DNA of 34,134 nucleotides, taken from positions 1 to 34,134 of the forward strand of contig JAKAPE010000013.1 in NCBI GenBank assembly GCA_021811945.1, read 5' to 3'. Position 1 is the first letter of the stretch. Each line of letters starts with the position of its first letter. Below, in pieces: positions 7,467-15,661 of the stretch. Made by a program: the position numbers and the translations under genes. This DNA comes from Pseudomonadota bacterium (GTDB lineage: Bacteria; Pseudomonadota; Alphaproteobacteria; Rhizobiales; Xanthobacteraceae). The notes under the pieces were generated by a model. That model worked only from the letters and a program-made list of their open reading frames with translations, did no database searches and had not been told where the DNA came from.

Positions 7467-8558
7467 ATGCAGATCGCAGTGCTCGGAGGCGGCAACGGCG
7501 CGTTCGCGGCGGCGGGCGATTTTGCCTTGGCCGGCCATACGGTGCGGCTGTGGCGACGCGACCGCGCGGCCGTCACGGCGCACCGGGCCGCCGGCAGCAC
7601 AGTCGTCGTCAAGGATTTTCAGGGACGCCATGTCGCCAAGCTCGCCGCGGTAACGAGCGATATCGGCGCGGCCGTGCGCGGCGCCGATTTGATCTTGTGT
7701 CCGGTCCCGGCCACTGCGCAGCACGACATCGCCGGGCTGCTGGCGCCACATCTTGCCGACGGGCAAGTGGTCTATCTGCCGCCCGGCACGTTTGGCTCGG
7801 TGCTGTTCGCCAAGGCCGCGCATGACGCCGGCAACCGCGCCGCCGCCGCGTTCGCTGAGACCGGCACCCTTCCCTGGCTCACGCGCAAGCATGCTGCTTT
7901 CGAATCGGCGATCGCGGTGCGGGCGAAACGCCTGCCGACCGGCGTTTTCCCGCTCAAGCGCAAGGATCACGCCCTCGCGGTGCTGCGTCGCGTTTTTTCC
8001 AACGCGATCGAGGACTGCGGCGACGCGCTTTCCGGCGCGCTGATGAATGCCGGCCCGATCATCCATCCACCGCTCATCGTCATGAATGCCGGCGCGCTGC
8101 AGCATTTCGAACGCTGGGATATCCACAAGGAAGGGACGCAGCCGGCGATTCGGCGCGTCACCGACGCGCTGGACGCCGAACGCATCGCGCTGCGGCAGGC
8201 GCTCGGCTATGGTCCACCGCATTTCCCGCTCGCCCACCATTACGCCACGGAGGGCGAGGAGTGGATGTACGGCCGCGGCTCTCATGATCGGCTGACCGAT
8301 TCGGGCGACTGGCGCGAGCACATCGTGCTGACCGGGCACCGCTACATGCTGGAGGATACGCGCATCGGATTGTCCTTCCTGCTTTCGGTCACGGCGCTGG
8401 CCGGCGTCGCCATGCCGCTGGCGCGCGCGTTTCTGAGCATCGGCTCGGCGATCTGCGGGGAAGACTTCATGGCGAGCGGCCGCACGCTCGCAAATCTCGG
8501 CCTCGGCGCTCTCGATCGCGACGGCCTGCAGGGCCTGCTGCGGGAGGGCTTCGCGTGA
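7467..8558 (+). CDS. NAD/NADP octopine/nopaline dehydrogenase family protein
   Basis: Members reduce the imine between an amino acid and a 2-oxo acid, or act on related substrates. Residues 1-20 hold the Rossmann start MQIAVLGGGNGAFAAAGDFA. The C-terminal helical domain carries NAGPIIHPPLIVMNAGALQ, which contains the conserved region with the catalytic His of opine dehydrogenases, and LTGHRYMLEDTRIGLSFL. Length from this start is 363 residues, usual for the family. An ATG at 7440 would add nine residues; I prefer 7467 because the nucleotide fold starts there, though neither site has a clear ribosome sequence. Its TGA overlaps the next start by four bases. Substrate cannot be read from sequence. 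Confidence 0.85.
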   Translation: MQIAVLGGGNGAFAAAGDFALAGHTVRLWRRDRAAVTAHRAAGSTVVVKDFQGRHVAKLAAVTSDIGAAVRGADLILCPVPATAQHDIAGLLAPHLADGQVVYLPPGTFGSVLFAKAAHDAGNRAAAAFAETGTLPWLTRKHAAFESAIAVRAKRLPTGVFPLKRKDHALAVLRRVFSNAIEDCGDALSGALMNAGPIIHPPLIVMNAGALQHFERWDIHKEGTQPAIRRVTDALDAERIALRQALGYGPPHFPLAHHYATEGEEWMYGRGSHDRLTDSGDWREHIVLTGHRYMLEDTRIGLSFLLSVTALAGVAMPLARAFLSIGSAICGEDFMASGRTLANLGLGALDRDGLQGLLREGFA

Positions 8559-9544
8559 CGGCGCGCGTGCCGGTAGCCTGCTTGGGTGCGGGCCGTATGG
8601 GACGCGGCATCGCGGTGGTGTTCGCCTATGCCGGGCACGAGGTGAGCGTCATCGATTTCCGGCCGCGGCCGGCCGCGGGTTTCGACCGTCTGCGCACTCA
8701 GGTGCTTGACGAAGTGCGCCGGACGCTCGCGACCCTCGCATCGCTCGGGCTGTTCGCGCCCGCCGCCGTCGAGGCCATCGCCGCCCGCGTTCGCGTCGTC
8801 GCCGAGCAGGAAGCGCCGACTGCCCTCGCGGCGGCGGCGGTGATCTTCGAGGGCGTGCCCGAGCTGATCGAGGTCAAGCGCGAGGTGCTGGCGCGCGCTT
8901 CCAAGCTTGCCGGGCCGCGCCCGATCTTCGCCTCCACGACGTCAACGATTCTGGCCGACGCGATCGCCGACGCGATCGAGGAGCCGCGCCGCTTTCTCAA
9001 CGCCCATTGGCTCAATCCCGCTTTTCTCGTGCCCCTCGTCGAACTTGCCCCGGCCGCCACGACCGATCCGGCGGTGACGGAAGAGCTCAAGCGCCTGCTC
9101 GAATCCATCGGAAAGGTTCCGGTGGTTTGTGCCGCCCGGCCCGGCTACATCGTGCCGCGCATTCAGGCGCTCGCCATGAACGAGGCCGCCCGCATGGTCG
9201 AGGAGGGCGTCGCCAGCGCCGCCGATATCGACAAGGCGATCAAATACGGTTTCGGCTTTCGCTTCGCCGTGCTCGGCATGCTCGAATTCATCGACTGGGG
9301 CGGCGGCGATATCCTGTATTATGCCAGCCGCTATCTCACGCGGGCGCTCGGCAATTCCCGCTACGCCGCGCCCGAGATCATCGAGCGCAACATGCGCGAG
9401 GGCTCAATCGGCCTCAACGCCGGCAAGGGCTTTTTCGACTACGGCGCGCTCGACCGCGACGCCTACCGCGCCGACCGCTTGCGCGCCTTCGTCGAACTGC
9501 TTGGGTTTCTCAAGCCGATCGCGCCGCCGGTGCTGCCGGAGTAA
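8555..9544 (+). CDS. 3-hydroxyacyl-CoA dehydrogenase family protein
   Basis: This 329-residue NAD-dependent enzyme starts at a GTG overlapping the previous TGA (GTGA). It has the dinucleotide motif LGAGRMGRGIA, then STTSTILADAIADAIEEPRRF, the catalytic-His segment LNAHWLNPAFLVPLVEL, and the C-terminal dimer domain with RPGYIVPRIQALAMNEAARM and GKGFFDYG. The motif order matches single-domain 3-hydroxybutyryl-CoA or L-gulonate/carnitine-type dehydrogenases. Tight coupling with the opine-dehydrogenase-like gene suggests one catabolic step series on an amino-acid-derived or carnitine-like compound; that is inference. Confidence 0.88.
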   Translation: MTARVPVACLGAGRMGRGIAVVFAYAGHEVSVIDFRPRPAAGFDRLRTQVLDEVRRTLATLASLGLFAPAAVEAIAARVRVVAEQEAPTALAAAAVIFEGVPELIEVKREVLARASKLAGPRPIFASTTSTILADAIADAIEEPRRFLNAHWLNPAFLVPLVELAPAATTDPAVTEELKRLLESIGKVPVVCAARPGYIVPRIQALAMNEAARMVEEGVASAADIDKAIKYGFGFRFAVLGMLEFIDWGGGDILYYASRYLTRALGNSRYAAPEIIERNMREGSIGLNAGKGFFDYGALDRDAYRADRLRAFVELLGFLKPIAPPVLPE

Positions 9545-9719
9545 GAGCAGCCCTCTCAAAGCGTTGGTGCCGATCGCCGCACGGCTCGCGCTGACGATTT
9601 TCATTAATGCAGCAGTCGGAGTGCGCGTGCCGCTCCGCCTGCTGGGACCGACTGGAAGTTGTTATCGTTTGAAACCCGACTCGGGAGACCTGCAGCGCAA
9701 GAATATCTCGCGATAACCG

Positions 9720-9872
9720 GTGCTTCGTAGAGAGCCCCCGCCATGGAGATTTGTCCGCAGTCAGAACGTTGAACGTTTGCGCCGCTTGCTCGAAACCATG
9801 ACCGGCGGGGAGGAGCGGCAACACATCCTCAAGCTTCTCGAAGAGGAAACAAAAGCAAAAAGACGCGGGTGA
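9720..9872 (+). CDS. Small 50-residue helical protein
   Basis: A GTG-initiated frame follows an in-frame TAA. Its second half, NVERLRRLLETMTGGEERQ followed by a Leu/Glu/Lys-rich helix, has heptad-like leucines. Small rhizobial proteins with the form xRxxxLLxxxTDxxxRxxLxxLLxEE are familiar to me, but I cannot name a family. It converges on the Crp/Fnr gene. No good ribosome site is visible, so the start and the gene itself are uncertain. The rest of the gap 9545-9719 holds nothing I recognise. Confidence 0.4.
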   Translation: MLRREPPPWRFVRSQNVERLRRLLETMTGGEERQHILKLLEEETKAKRRG

Positions 9873-9887
9873 TACCGCGAATTGGCG

Positions 9888-10676
9888 TCAGCGCATCTGG
9901 GCAACGCTGCGGAATCCCGCAGGATCGAGAATAGTCAGCGAGCGGTCGTTGATCTTGATCAGGCCGGCGCGGCGGAACTCGGTCATTACCTTGCTGACGT
10001 GGACCGGCGTGAGGCCGGTGGCGTCGGCGATATGATGTTGACGAAGGGGAAAGTCCATTTCCGTGTCGGAGGCCTGCGTCATACCGCGGCGGGCAAGCCG
10101 TTCCGCCAGATTGAGGATCAATCGGGCAATTCGCTCGTCCGCCGAGCGTCGTCCGAGATCGACAATGAGCTGGTCAGCCCGGTGCTTCTCTTCGATCCAG
10201 GCTTTCGACAGCTTGTCGAAAAGATCGGCTCGGTTGAGCAGAGCGGCCTTCAATTCACCGCGCTGGAAGGTGCGATAACGGACGTCGGTGACCGCCTCGA
10301 TGAGGCAATGCGGCTGCGGCTCAAACAGGAACGCGGTGGAAACGATATCCCCGGGCAGATGAAACGACAGGATTTGCCGGCTGCCGTCGGTTAGCATGAC
10401 GACGGATGCGGCCCAGCCGCCGCAGATAACCGGAACCGAGTCGTGCAAATCCTGCTGGCGGCAGATGGTTCTGCGCGCCGCCGCCGTATGAACCGGTTGT
10501 TGCACGGGAACCGGCCTGCCGGGCGCCTGCAGATTCGCCGCTGCGGACTCCGGTCGGCGAAAGCAATGCTCATGGGTTATGAAGCCGGCGCAAGCCGGCA
10601 TTTCCGGCGAACATTCATGTGTCAGCATTCTCGATGGCGGGCGAGCTGCCAGAACTCTCATTTCGACGTGGCTCAT
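9888..10676 (-). CDS. Crp/Fnr-family transcriptional regulator
   Basis: The protein has a cyclic-nucleotide-binding-type barrel (roughly residues 70-170; QILSFHLPGDIVS is the typical strand-turn) followed by a long dimer helix and a winged helix-turn-helix with HHIADATGLTPVHVSKVMTEFRRAGLI as the recognition region. There is no Fnr-type four-cysteine N-terminal cluster: cysteines are scattered (HEC, PAC, EHC, TIC, VIC), so oxygen sensing by Fnr-like [4Fe-4S] is doubtful. From the first ATG it has 262 residues; an ATG at 10628 is also possible and would give a more usual length. It faces away from the chemotaxis genes. Confidence 0.88.
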   Translation of the reverse strand: MSHVEMRVLAARPPSRMLTHECSPEMPACAGFITHEHCFRRPESAAANLQAPGRPVPVQQPVHTAAARRTICRQQDLHDSVPVICGGWAASVVMLTDGSRQILSFHLPGDIVSTAFLFEPQPHCLIEAVTDVRYRTFQRGELKAALLNRADLFDKLSKAWIEEKHRADQLIVDLGRRSADERIARLILNLAERLARRGMTQASDTEMDFPLRQHHIADATGLTPVHVSKVMTEFRRAGLIKINDRSLTILDPAGFRSVAQMR

Positions 10677-11117
10677 GTGGTGATTCCCGCCAGCGTTGGG
10701 TCAGGTTATTGCTGAGACGTGCATTTGCCGGAAACGACAATCTCGCGTTCGTCTTTATCCGGGCGCGAAGAGGAGCAAGGCTTTGCTGCAGAGAATTTCG
10801 ATTCGGATTACCGAGAGCCCGCGGTGCATATGGCTTGCAAGCAGTGGCATTTTCTTCCTCGCCCCCCTTTGCGAAGCAATCGCCCGATCTGCAATAATTG
10901 ATCCGTGCGAATCACCCTCAAAACACCATCACATAAAATTGCATAAGAATATACATTCAATATGTGCAACATGTAGACAAATGCAGAGCTGTTGCACAAG
11001 GATGCACAACTGCAGGTTTTGATTTTTGACAGCAGCAGCAACAACCACTGCGAGCAGTCGCTTCGATGACGCTGTTGCTTGCTCCGGGCTGTCGAGATCT
11101 CGGCGCTCATCGTCGAG

Positions 11118-11146
11118 TGCCGCACAAATTTTCAACTGGTGCGGCA
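11118..11146. repeat. Inverted repeat, possible operator
   Basis: TGCCGCAC (11118-11125) and GTGCGGCA (11139-11146) are perfect complements separated by 13 bases rich in A and T. It lies in the AT-rich part upstream of the chemotaxis genes. Confidence 0.5.
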
Positions 11147-11152
11147 AATTAG

Positions 11153-11173
11153 ATCAACAATCAACAATCAACA
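11153..11173 (+). repeat. Triple tandem ATCAACA repeat
   Basis: Three exact copies of the 7-mer ATCAACA are followed by ATCTACA and an A-rich tract (AACAAAAAAAGTTAAG). The spacing of seven bases is less than one helical turn. It may be slippage DNA or a cluster of binding half-sites. Confidence 0.6.
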
Positions 11174-11370
11174 ATCTACAATAACAAAAAAAGTTAAGCT
11201 TCTGCGCCACGATGAATGTTCCGCGCGCTTAACGCTTTTGCAATTGCCGCGCCAATAATTCGATCATGCAGATTTTTCAAACTGTTCGCCGCCGGCATCG
11301 CAGCGATCGGCCCACAGCGAGAACGACTCATCATGTCGGCGTCTGTCCTCGATCAGCTCTCCTTGCATAG

Positions 11371-11499
11371 GCCTTCGCAGGCAGATCAATCGGATGCCGG
11401 TGTCAGCCGGCGTCACAGTCTGGAGTGGCGCCGGTCGGTCGCATGCAGAGCGCTCTTGCCGCCGCCATCCACGACGAAGCCGATTGGAAGGAGTTCTAG
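11371..11499 (+). pseudogene. Possible C-terminal remnant of a chemoreceptor
   Basis: This frame is open between TAG (11368-11370) and TAG (11497-11499) and ends RMQSALAAAIHDEADWKEF. A terminal xWxxF pentapeptide on a flexible Ala-rich tail is the known CheR/CheB docking peptide of methyl-accepting chemotaxis proteins (NWETF in E. coli Tar; DWEEF-like in alphaproteobacteria). The rest of the receptor is not found upstream. The call depends on about 18 residues. Confidence 0.4.
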
Positions 11500-11625
11500 A
11501 ATGGAACGGCGCCACAGCTTGCCGCGCGTGCGGCGTTGCGGACACGGCAATCGCGGCCCACGCCGATGCCGCGGCGTTGGCGGCAACGAACAACAACGCA
11601 TTGACCTACGAATTGAGCGATCCCG

Positions 11626-12156
11626 ATGAATCGAGCAATCGTCTCGCCGCAGAGCGAATCCGCGCAGGTGAGTTCCGCCCCTTGGCAGGGCGCCGGCCCC
11701 CGCAATGCCGTCCCCAATCAGCTCATTAGCTTTGCCATCGGTGACGACCAATACGGCGTCGACATCATGGCCGTGCGCGAAATCAAGGGTTGGACCGACG
11801 TGACCCATCTGCCGCGGCAGCCCAACTACGTGCGCGGGGTGCTCAATCTGCGCGGAACGGTGGTTCCCATCATCGACCTGCGCTGCCGCTTCGGCCAGGG
11901 AATGACGGAGGCCACGCCGCTGCATATCGCCATCATCGTGCAGATCGGCTCGCGGCAAGTCGGGCTTCTGGCGGACCGGGTGCTCGATATCGTTTCGTTC
12001 GAATCGGGCCAAGTGCAGCCGGTGCCGCGGATCGTCCATAGCTCGCGCATCAGTTTTCTGTCCGGGCTGGTCATGGTCGACGGCGCGATGATCGCCGTAA
12101 TCGATCTCCCCAATTTGCTGTCCGCGCAGATCGACGACGATGCCGTCGCCAACTGA
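11626..12156 (+). CDS. cheW: Chemotaxis coupling protein CheW
   Basis: CheW links receptors to the CheA kinase. After about 30 flexible residues the CheW SH3-like double domain starts: NQLISFAIGDDQYGVDIMAVREI, then RGVLNLRGTVVPIIDLRCRFG and VGLLADRVLDIVSF. Length is 176 residues. It is the first intact gene of the chemotaxis block, 126 bases before the chosen cheR start. The ribosome site before the ATG (GAGCGAT) is weak, and the start could be coupled to the short overlapping frame upstream. Confidence 0.95.
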   Translation: MNRAIVSPQSESAQVSSAPWQGAGPRNAVPNQLISFAIGDDQYGVDIMAVREIKGWTDVTHLPRQPNYVRGVLNLRGTVVPIIDLRCRFGQGMTEATPLHIAIIVQIGSRQVGLLADRVLDIVSFESGQVQPVPRIVHSSRISFLSGLVMVDGAMIAVIDLPNLLSAQIDDDAVAN

Positions 12157-12282
12157 GGCAACATCCAAACCGCGACGGGTGCGGATGGCCGCCGGTATGG
12201 CCTCAACCGCCATCCTGCGGTCGGGCCGCTTGCGAAGAACGCGCCCGCCCGCCGCGCCAATTGACCGCTAAGAGGCGTGCGC

Positions 12283-13173
12283 ATGCCGGCCAACCGCCAC
12301 CGTGCGACCGTCGTCACGATCGACCAGCTGCCCGCCGCTCCTCCTCGCGAGTTCGTGCTGTCGCAAGCCGATTTTCAGACGCTGACCCGGCTCGCCTATG
12401 AGCACGCGGGGATCTCACTTTCCGAAGGCAAGCAGAACTTGATCTACAGCCGCCTGGCGCGGCGCTTGCGCGCGCTCGGGCTGGAATCATTCCGGCACTA
12501 CTGCAATTATCTCGCAGCGACGCCCGGCGAGGTCGAGAACTTCATCAACGCCATTTCGACCAACCACACCAAGTTTTTTCGCGAGGCCCACCACTTCGAG
12601 CATTTCCGCACGCATGTCGCCGTCCCTTTCGCGCGGGCCGCCGCGCGCAAGGCAGGCGGGCGTCTTCGCGTCTGGTCAGCAGGCTGCTCGAGCGGGGAAG
12701 AGCCGTACACGATCGCCATGATCCTGAAGAGCGAGGTGGAAAATATCGGCGGCAATGATGTCCGCGTCCTCGCGACCGACATAGATACCGACGTGCTGGC
12801 CAAGGCCGCCAATGCCCAGTTCTCCGCCGGGGCAATTGATGAAGTGCCTAAGCCATACCGCGGTTTTTTCACGGGCTCGGCGGACGTAGGCGCCAACGGG
12901 AAGCTTGTCATCGACAACGAGGTGCAAACGCTCATCGCTTTCCGGCGTCTCAATCTGCTGGGGCCGTGGCCGTTCCACGGCTTGTTCGACGCCATTTTCT
13001 GCCGCAACGTCATGATCTACTTCGACGCCCCTACCAAAGCGGCGCTCATTGACCGCTTCATCCAGCAAATCAAGGCGGGAGGCTGGCTCTATGTCGGTCA
13101 CTCCGAATCGCTGATCGGCACTCATTCCGGACTGCAGCTGGTTGGCCGCACGATCTATCGGAGAGAGACATGA
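12283..13173 (+). CDS. cheR: Chemoreceptor glutamate methyltransferase CheR
   Basis: CheR methylates receptor glutamates with S-adenosylmethionine. The start ATG 12283 is preceded by AAGAGG at seven bases; a GTG at 12277 would add two residues. The N-terminal helical domain includes GISLSEGKQNLIYSRLARRL and INAISTNHTKFFRE. The SAM domain has RVWSAGCSSGEEPYTIAM, VLATDIDTDVL and DAIFCRNVMIYF. Length is 296 residues. Its TGA overlaps the cheD ATG by four bases. Confidence 0.96.
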   Translation: MPANRHRATVVTIDQLPAAPPREFVLSQADFQTLTRLAYEHAGISLSEGKQNLIYSRLARRLRALGLESFRHYCNYLAATPGEVENFINAISTNHTKFFREAHHFEHFRTHVAVPFARAAARKAGGRLRVWSAGCSSGEEPYTIAMILKSEVENIGGNDVRVLATDIDTDVLAKAANAQFSAGAIDEVPKPYRGFFTGSADVGANGKLVIDNEVQTLIAFRRLNLLGPWPFHGLFDAIFCRNVMIYFDAPTKAALIDRFIQQIKAGGWLYVGHSESLIGTHSGLQLVGRTIYRRET

Positions 13174-13823
13174 GCGGTGCAGCAACGCTTCGTTGGCCTC
13201 CTTCGTCAGCCGTTGAAAGCCGCGATCGGCAGGTCGGCCGGCGATTTTTCGACGCCGAGAGCTCCGCTTGGATCGTCAAGGTGTTCCCCGGCGATTTTTA
13301 CGTCACCAACAAGACGGACGAAGTCATCGTGACCGTGCTCGGCTCATGCGTTGCTGCGTGTATGCGCGATCCCGTGACCGGCGTGGGCGGAATGAACCAT
13401 TTCATGCTTGCCCAACACGATTCCGGCCGCTGGGGCGACGATCTGCGCTCCACGCGTTTTGGCAACTTCGCCATGGAAAAATTGTTCAACGAGCTCATCA
13501 AGGCCGGATGTCGTAAAGACCGCATGGAAATCAAGGTGTTCGGCGGCGCCAACGTCATCGACGCGAGTACTGCAGTCGGCAGCGATAACGCCGAATTCAT
13601 TCTGCGCTACCTCGCCGCGGAGGGTCTTGGCTGCGCGGCCAAGGACGTCGGCGGCACGCTGCCGCGCCGAATTCATTATTACCCGGCGACGGGCCGCGTG
13701 GTGCGGCGATTGCTCGGTGCTAGCGAGCGCTTCGTCGTCGGCCGCGACGAGAGCGACTACGGGAAATTGCTGCTGAAACAGCAGCCGTCGGGCGAGATTC
13801 AGCTATTTGGGGAAGCCGAATGA
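13170..13823 (+). CDS. cheD: Chemoreceptor glutamine deamidase CheD
   Basis: CheD deamidates receptor glutamines and, in some bacteria, partners CheC. The catalytic pair is visible: Cys60 in VLGSCVAACMRDP and His77 in GGMNHFML, spaced 17 apart as in the family. KVFGGANVID and the terminal IHYYPATGRVV region also match. Residues 1-30 before the domain are unconserved. It overlaps both neighbours by four bases (ATGA), showing translational coupling with cheR and cheB. Confidence 0.95.
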   Translation: MSGAATLRWPPSSAVESRDRQVGRRFFDAESSAWIVKVFPGDFYVTNKTDEVIVTVLGSCVAACMRDPVTGVGGMNHFMLAQHDSGRWGDDLRSTRFGNFAMEKLFNELIKAGCRKDRMEIKVFGGANVIDASTAVGSDNAEFILRYLAAEGLGCAAKDVGGTLPRRIHYYPATGRVVRRLLGASERFVVGRDESDYGKLLLKQQPSGEIQLFGEAE

Positions 13824-14923
13824 GAACTCCAGGCATGCCGGTCCGCGTTCTCGTGGTCGACGATTCCGCCGTCATGCGGCAACTGCTCAGCGAATTGCTG
13901 GCCGCCGACCCCGAAATTGAAGTGGTCGGCACCGCGGCCGATCCGCACATCGCCCGCGAACGCATCAAGGCCCTCAATCCCGACGTCGTTACGCTGGACG
14001 TGGAGATGCCGCACATGGACGGCCTCACGTTCCTGCGAAAGATCATGACGCTAAGACCGATGCCGGTCGTCATGGTCTCCACGTTGACGCAGCGCGGTGC
14101 CGAAATCACGCTGGAGGCCCTCGAAATCGGCGCTGTCGACTTTGTCGCCAAGCCCGCCGGCGAGGACGGCAGGAGCATGCTTGAACTGGCCGCCGAACTG
14201 CAAAGGAAGGTGAAGGTCGCCGCAGGGTTGCGCGTGGGCGTCTCGCGCGCCGTTGCCGCGCCTAGATCGCCGCAGCAACTTCGAGTTCCCTTTCGGACAG
14301 ACAAGATCGTCTTCATCGGCGCGTCGACCGGCGGCGTCGAAGCGCTCAAGTTGTTGCTCACGGGAATGCCGTCCGATTGTCCGCCGATACTCGTCACCCA
14401 GCACATGCCGCCGCGATTCACCGCGGGATTTGCCGAGAGGCTCGACCGGCAGTGTCCGATGCGGGTGTCCGAGGGGATCGACGAGGAAACCATCGAGCCC
14501 GGCCACGTCTATATTGCGCCCGGATCGCATCATCTCGAGATCGCGCGGGTCGGAAATCGGCACGTGTGCCGCTTGTCGGACGGTCCGCAGGTCAGCGGCC
14601 ACCGGCCATCGGTGGATGTTCTGTTCCGCTCGGCCGCGCGCATCGCGGGTCCGTCGGCGGTCGGTGCCATTCTGACCGGTATGGGCAAGGACGGAGCCGA
14701 AGGCCTTTTGGAGTTGCGGCGCGTCGGCGGGGTCACGCTCGGCCAGGATGAAAAGTCGGCCTTGATCTACGGCATGCCGCGCGTCGCCTTCGAGCGCGGC
14801 GCGGTCATGCACCAATGCTCGCTGTCGCAGATGGCGCACGCGATCCTCGACGCCTGCCAGGCCGGCGCCCACGCGTCCGACCACGCCACGATGCCGCCTG
14901 ACCGGGCCTTACGAACGGGTTGA
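13820..14923 (+). CDS. cheB: Chemoreceptor methylesterase response regulator CheB
   Basis: CheB removes receptor methyl groups when phosphorylated by CheA. The receiver domain has VLVVDDSAVMR, phospho-acceptor Asp60 in TLDVEMPHMDG and the AKP lysine. The esterase domain holds the triad Ser169 (IGASTGG), His195 (TQHMPPRFT) and Asp291 (MGKDGAEG), each offset by five from the E. coli enzyme. Length is 367 residues with about 20 extra at the C terminus. It overlaps cheD by four bases. Confidence 0.97.
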   Translation: MRTPGMPVRVLVVDDSAVMRQLLSELLAADPEIEVVGTAADPHIARERIKALNPDVVTLDVEMPHMDGLTFLRKIMTLRPMPVVMVSTLTQRGAEITLEALEIGAVDFVAKPAGEDGRSMLELAAELQRKVKVAAGLRVGVSRAVAAPRSPQQLRVPFRTDKIVFIGASTGGVEALKLLLTGMPSDCPPILVTQHMPPRFTAGFAERLDRQCPMRVSEGIDEETIEPGHVYIAPGSHHLEIARVGNRHVCRLSDGPQVSGHRPSVDVLFRSAARIAGPSAVGAILTGMGKDGAEGLLELRRVGGVTLGQDEKSALIYGMPRVAFERGAVMHQCSLSQMAHAILDACQAGAHASDHATMPPDRALRTG

Positions 14924-14927
14924 AGAA

Positions 14928-15647
14928 ATGCAAGCAAATAACGAAACGAGCGTATTGAGATTGCCGGCGGTGCTCGATCTGACTGCCGCCGCCGAATTGC
15001 TGGACAGCCTGCGCTCGCATTTGGCGGCGGCGCCGGAGCTTCGCCTCGATGCGTCGGCGGTAGAAGCGCTGACGCTTCCCTGCGTGCAGATTCTCCTCGC
15101 CGCACGGCGTGACCACGACGGCGTGTCGATAGAGAGCCCATCGACGGCGTTCGTCGATGCAATCGAGGATCTCGGCCTGAGTTCTCACGAGCTGTGCAAC
15201 GCCGGGCGTCGCGTTGCCGAGCCGGCTGCAACCATCGATCAGCCTCACACACAAGCGGAAGCGCTCACCATGGCCAGGCGAATTCTGACGATCGACGATT
15301 CGAAGACAATTCGCGACATGCTGATGCTGACCCTTACCGAAGCCGGATTCGACGTGCTGCAGGCGGTGGACGGGCAGCACGGCCTGGAAGTACTCGGCAA
15401 AGAGCCGGTCGACCTGGTCATTACCGACATCAACATGCCCAGGATGGACGGCTACGAGGTGATCGAACGAATGCGTAGCGGTTCGACCCATAAGACCACG
15501 CCCATACTGGTCCTCACGACGGAAAGCGAGGCGGAGAAGAAAAATGCCGCGCGATTGGCCGGCGCGACCGGTTGGATGGTCAAGCCCTTCGATCCCGACC
15601 GCCTGGTCGCGACGATCAACAAGGTCGCTCCCTGCACGGTGCGATAG
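14928..15647 (+). CDS. STAS-CheY fusion protein
   Basis: Residues 1-95 form a STAS-like domain (VLRLPAVLDLTAAAELLDSL, then LRLDASAVEALTLPCVQILL). A linker of about 15-20 residues leads to a complete CheY receiver from Met115: RRILTIDDSKTIRDML, acceptor Asp167 in VITDINMPRMDG, LTTES and MVKPF. In related genomes a separate STAS gene is, as I recall, followed by its own cheY. Here no stop separates them. An internal ATG at 15270 with GCGGAAG eight bases upstream could still make free CheY. In the STAS loop the usual Ser of DSSG is not present (LTLPC). The gene begins four bases after cheB, and cheA follows. Confidence 0.85.
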   Translation: MQANNETSVLRLPAVLDLTAAAELLDSLRSHLAAAPELRLDASAVEALTLPCVQILLAARRDHDGVSIESPSTAFVDAIEDLGLSSHELCNAGRRVAEPAATIDQPHTQAEALTMARRILTIDDSKTIRDMLMLTLTEAGFDVLQAVDGQHGLEVLGKEPVDLVITDINMPRMDGYEVIERMRSGSTHKTTPILVLTTESEAEKKNAARLAGATGWMVKPFDPDRLVATINKVAPCTVR

Positions 15648-15661
15648 GTGAGGAGCCGGCG

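Larger units (their letters stand above)
10677..11625. other. Long intergenic region upstream of the chemotaxis genes
   Basis: This 949-base gap separates the Crp/Fnr gene from cheW. Two parts (about 10895-11035 and 11140-11200) are clearly AT-richer than the surroundings. It holds a dyad at 11118-11146, a triple ATCAACA repeat at 11153-11173 and a possible receptor C-terminal remnant at 11371-11499. From 11501 a short frame with AAGGAG seven bases upstream runs to 11629 and overlaps the cheW start (ATGA), but its product is Arg-rich and unlike a real protein. No intact gene is supported. Confidence 0.5.

Noticed and set aside
9888-10676. Oxygen-sensing Fnr with [4Fe-4S] cluster
   Set aside because: The N-terminal cysteine spacing of Fnr is not present, so only the general Crp/Fnr family call is made.
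10903-10920. Fnr/FixK-type box in TTGATCCGTGCGAATCA
   Set aside because: The half-sites are too far apart and not symmetrical (consensus TTGAT-N4-ATCAA).
11153-11173. CRISPR-like array
   Set aside because: Three 7-base units without spacers and no cas genes; simple tandem repeat only.
11394-11729. 111-residue plus-strand frame overlapping the cheW start
   Set aside because: Part of it (DTAIAAHADAAALAATNNN) looks coding-like, but it runs into cheW in another frame, lacks a ribosome site and matches no family; it may be part of a decayed gene.
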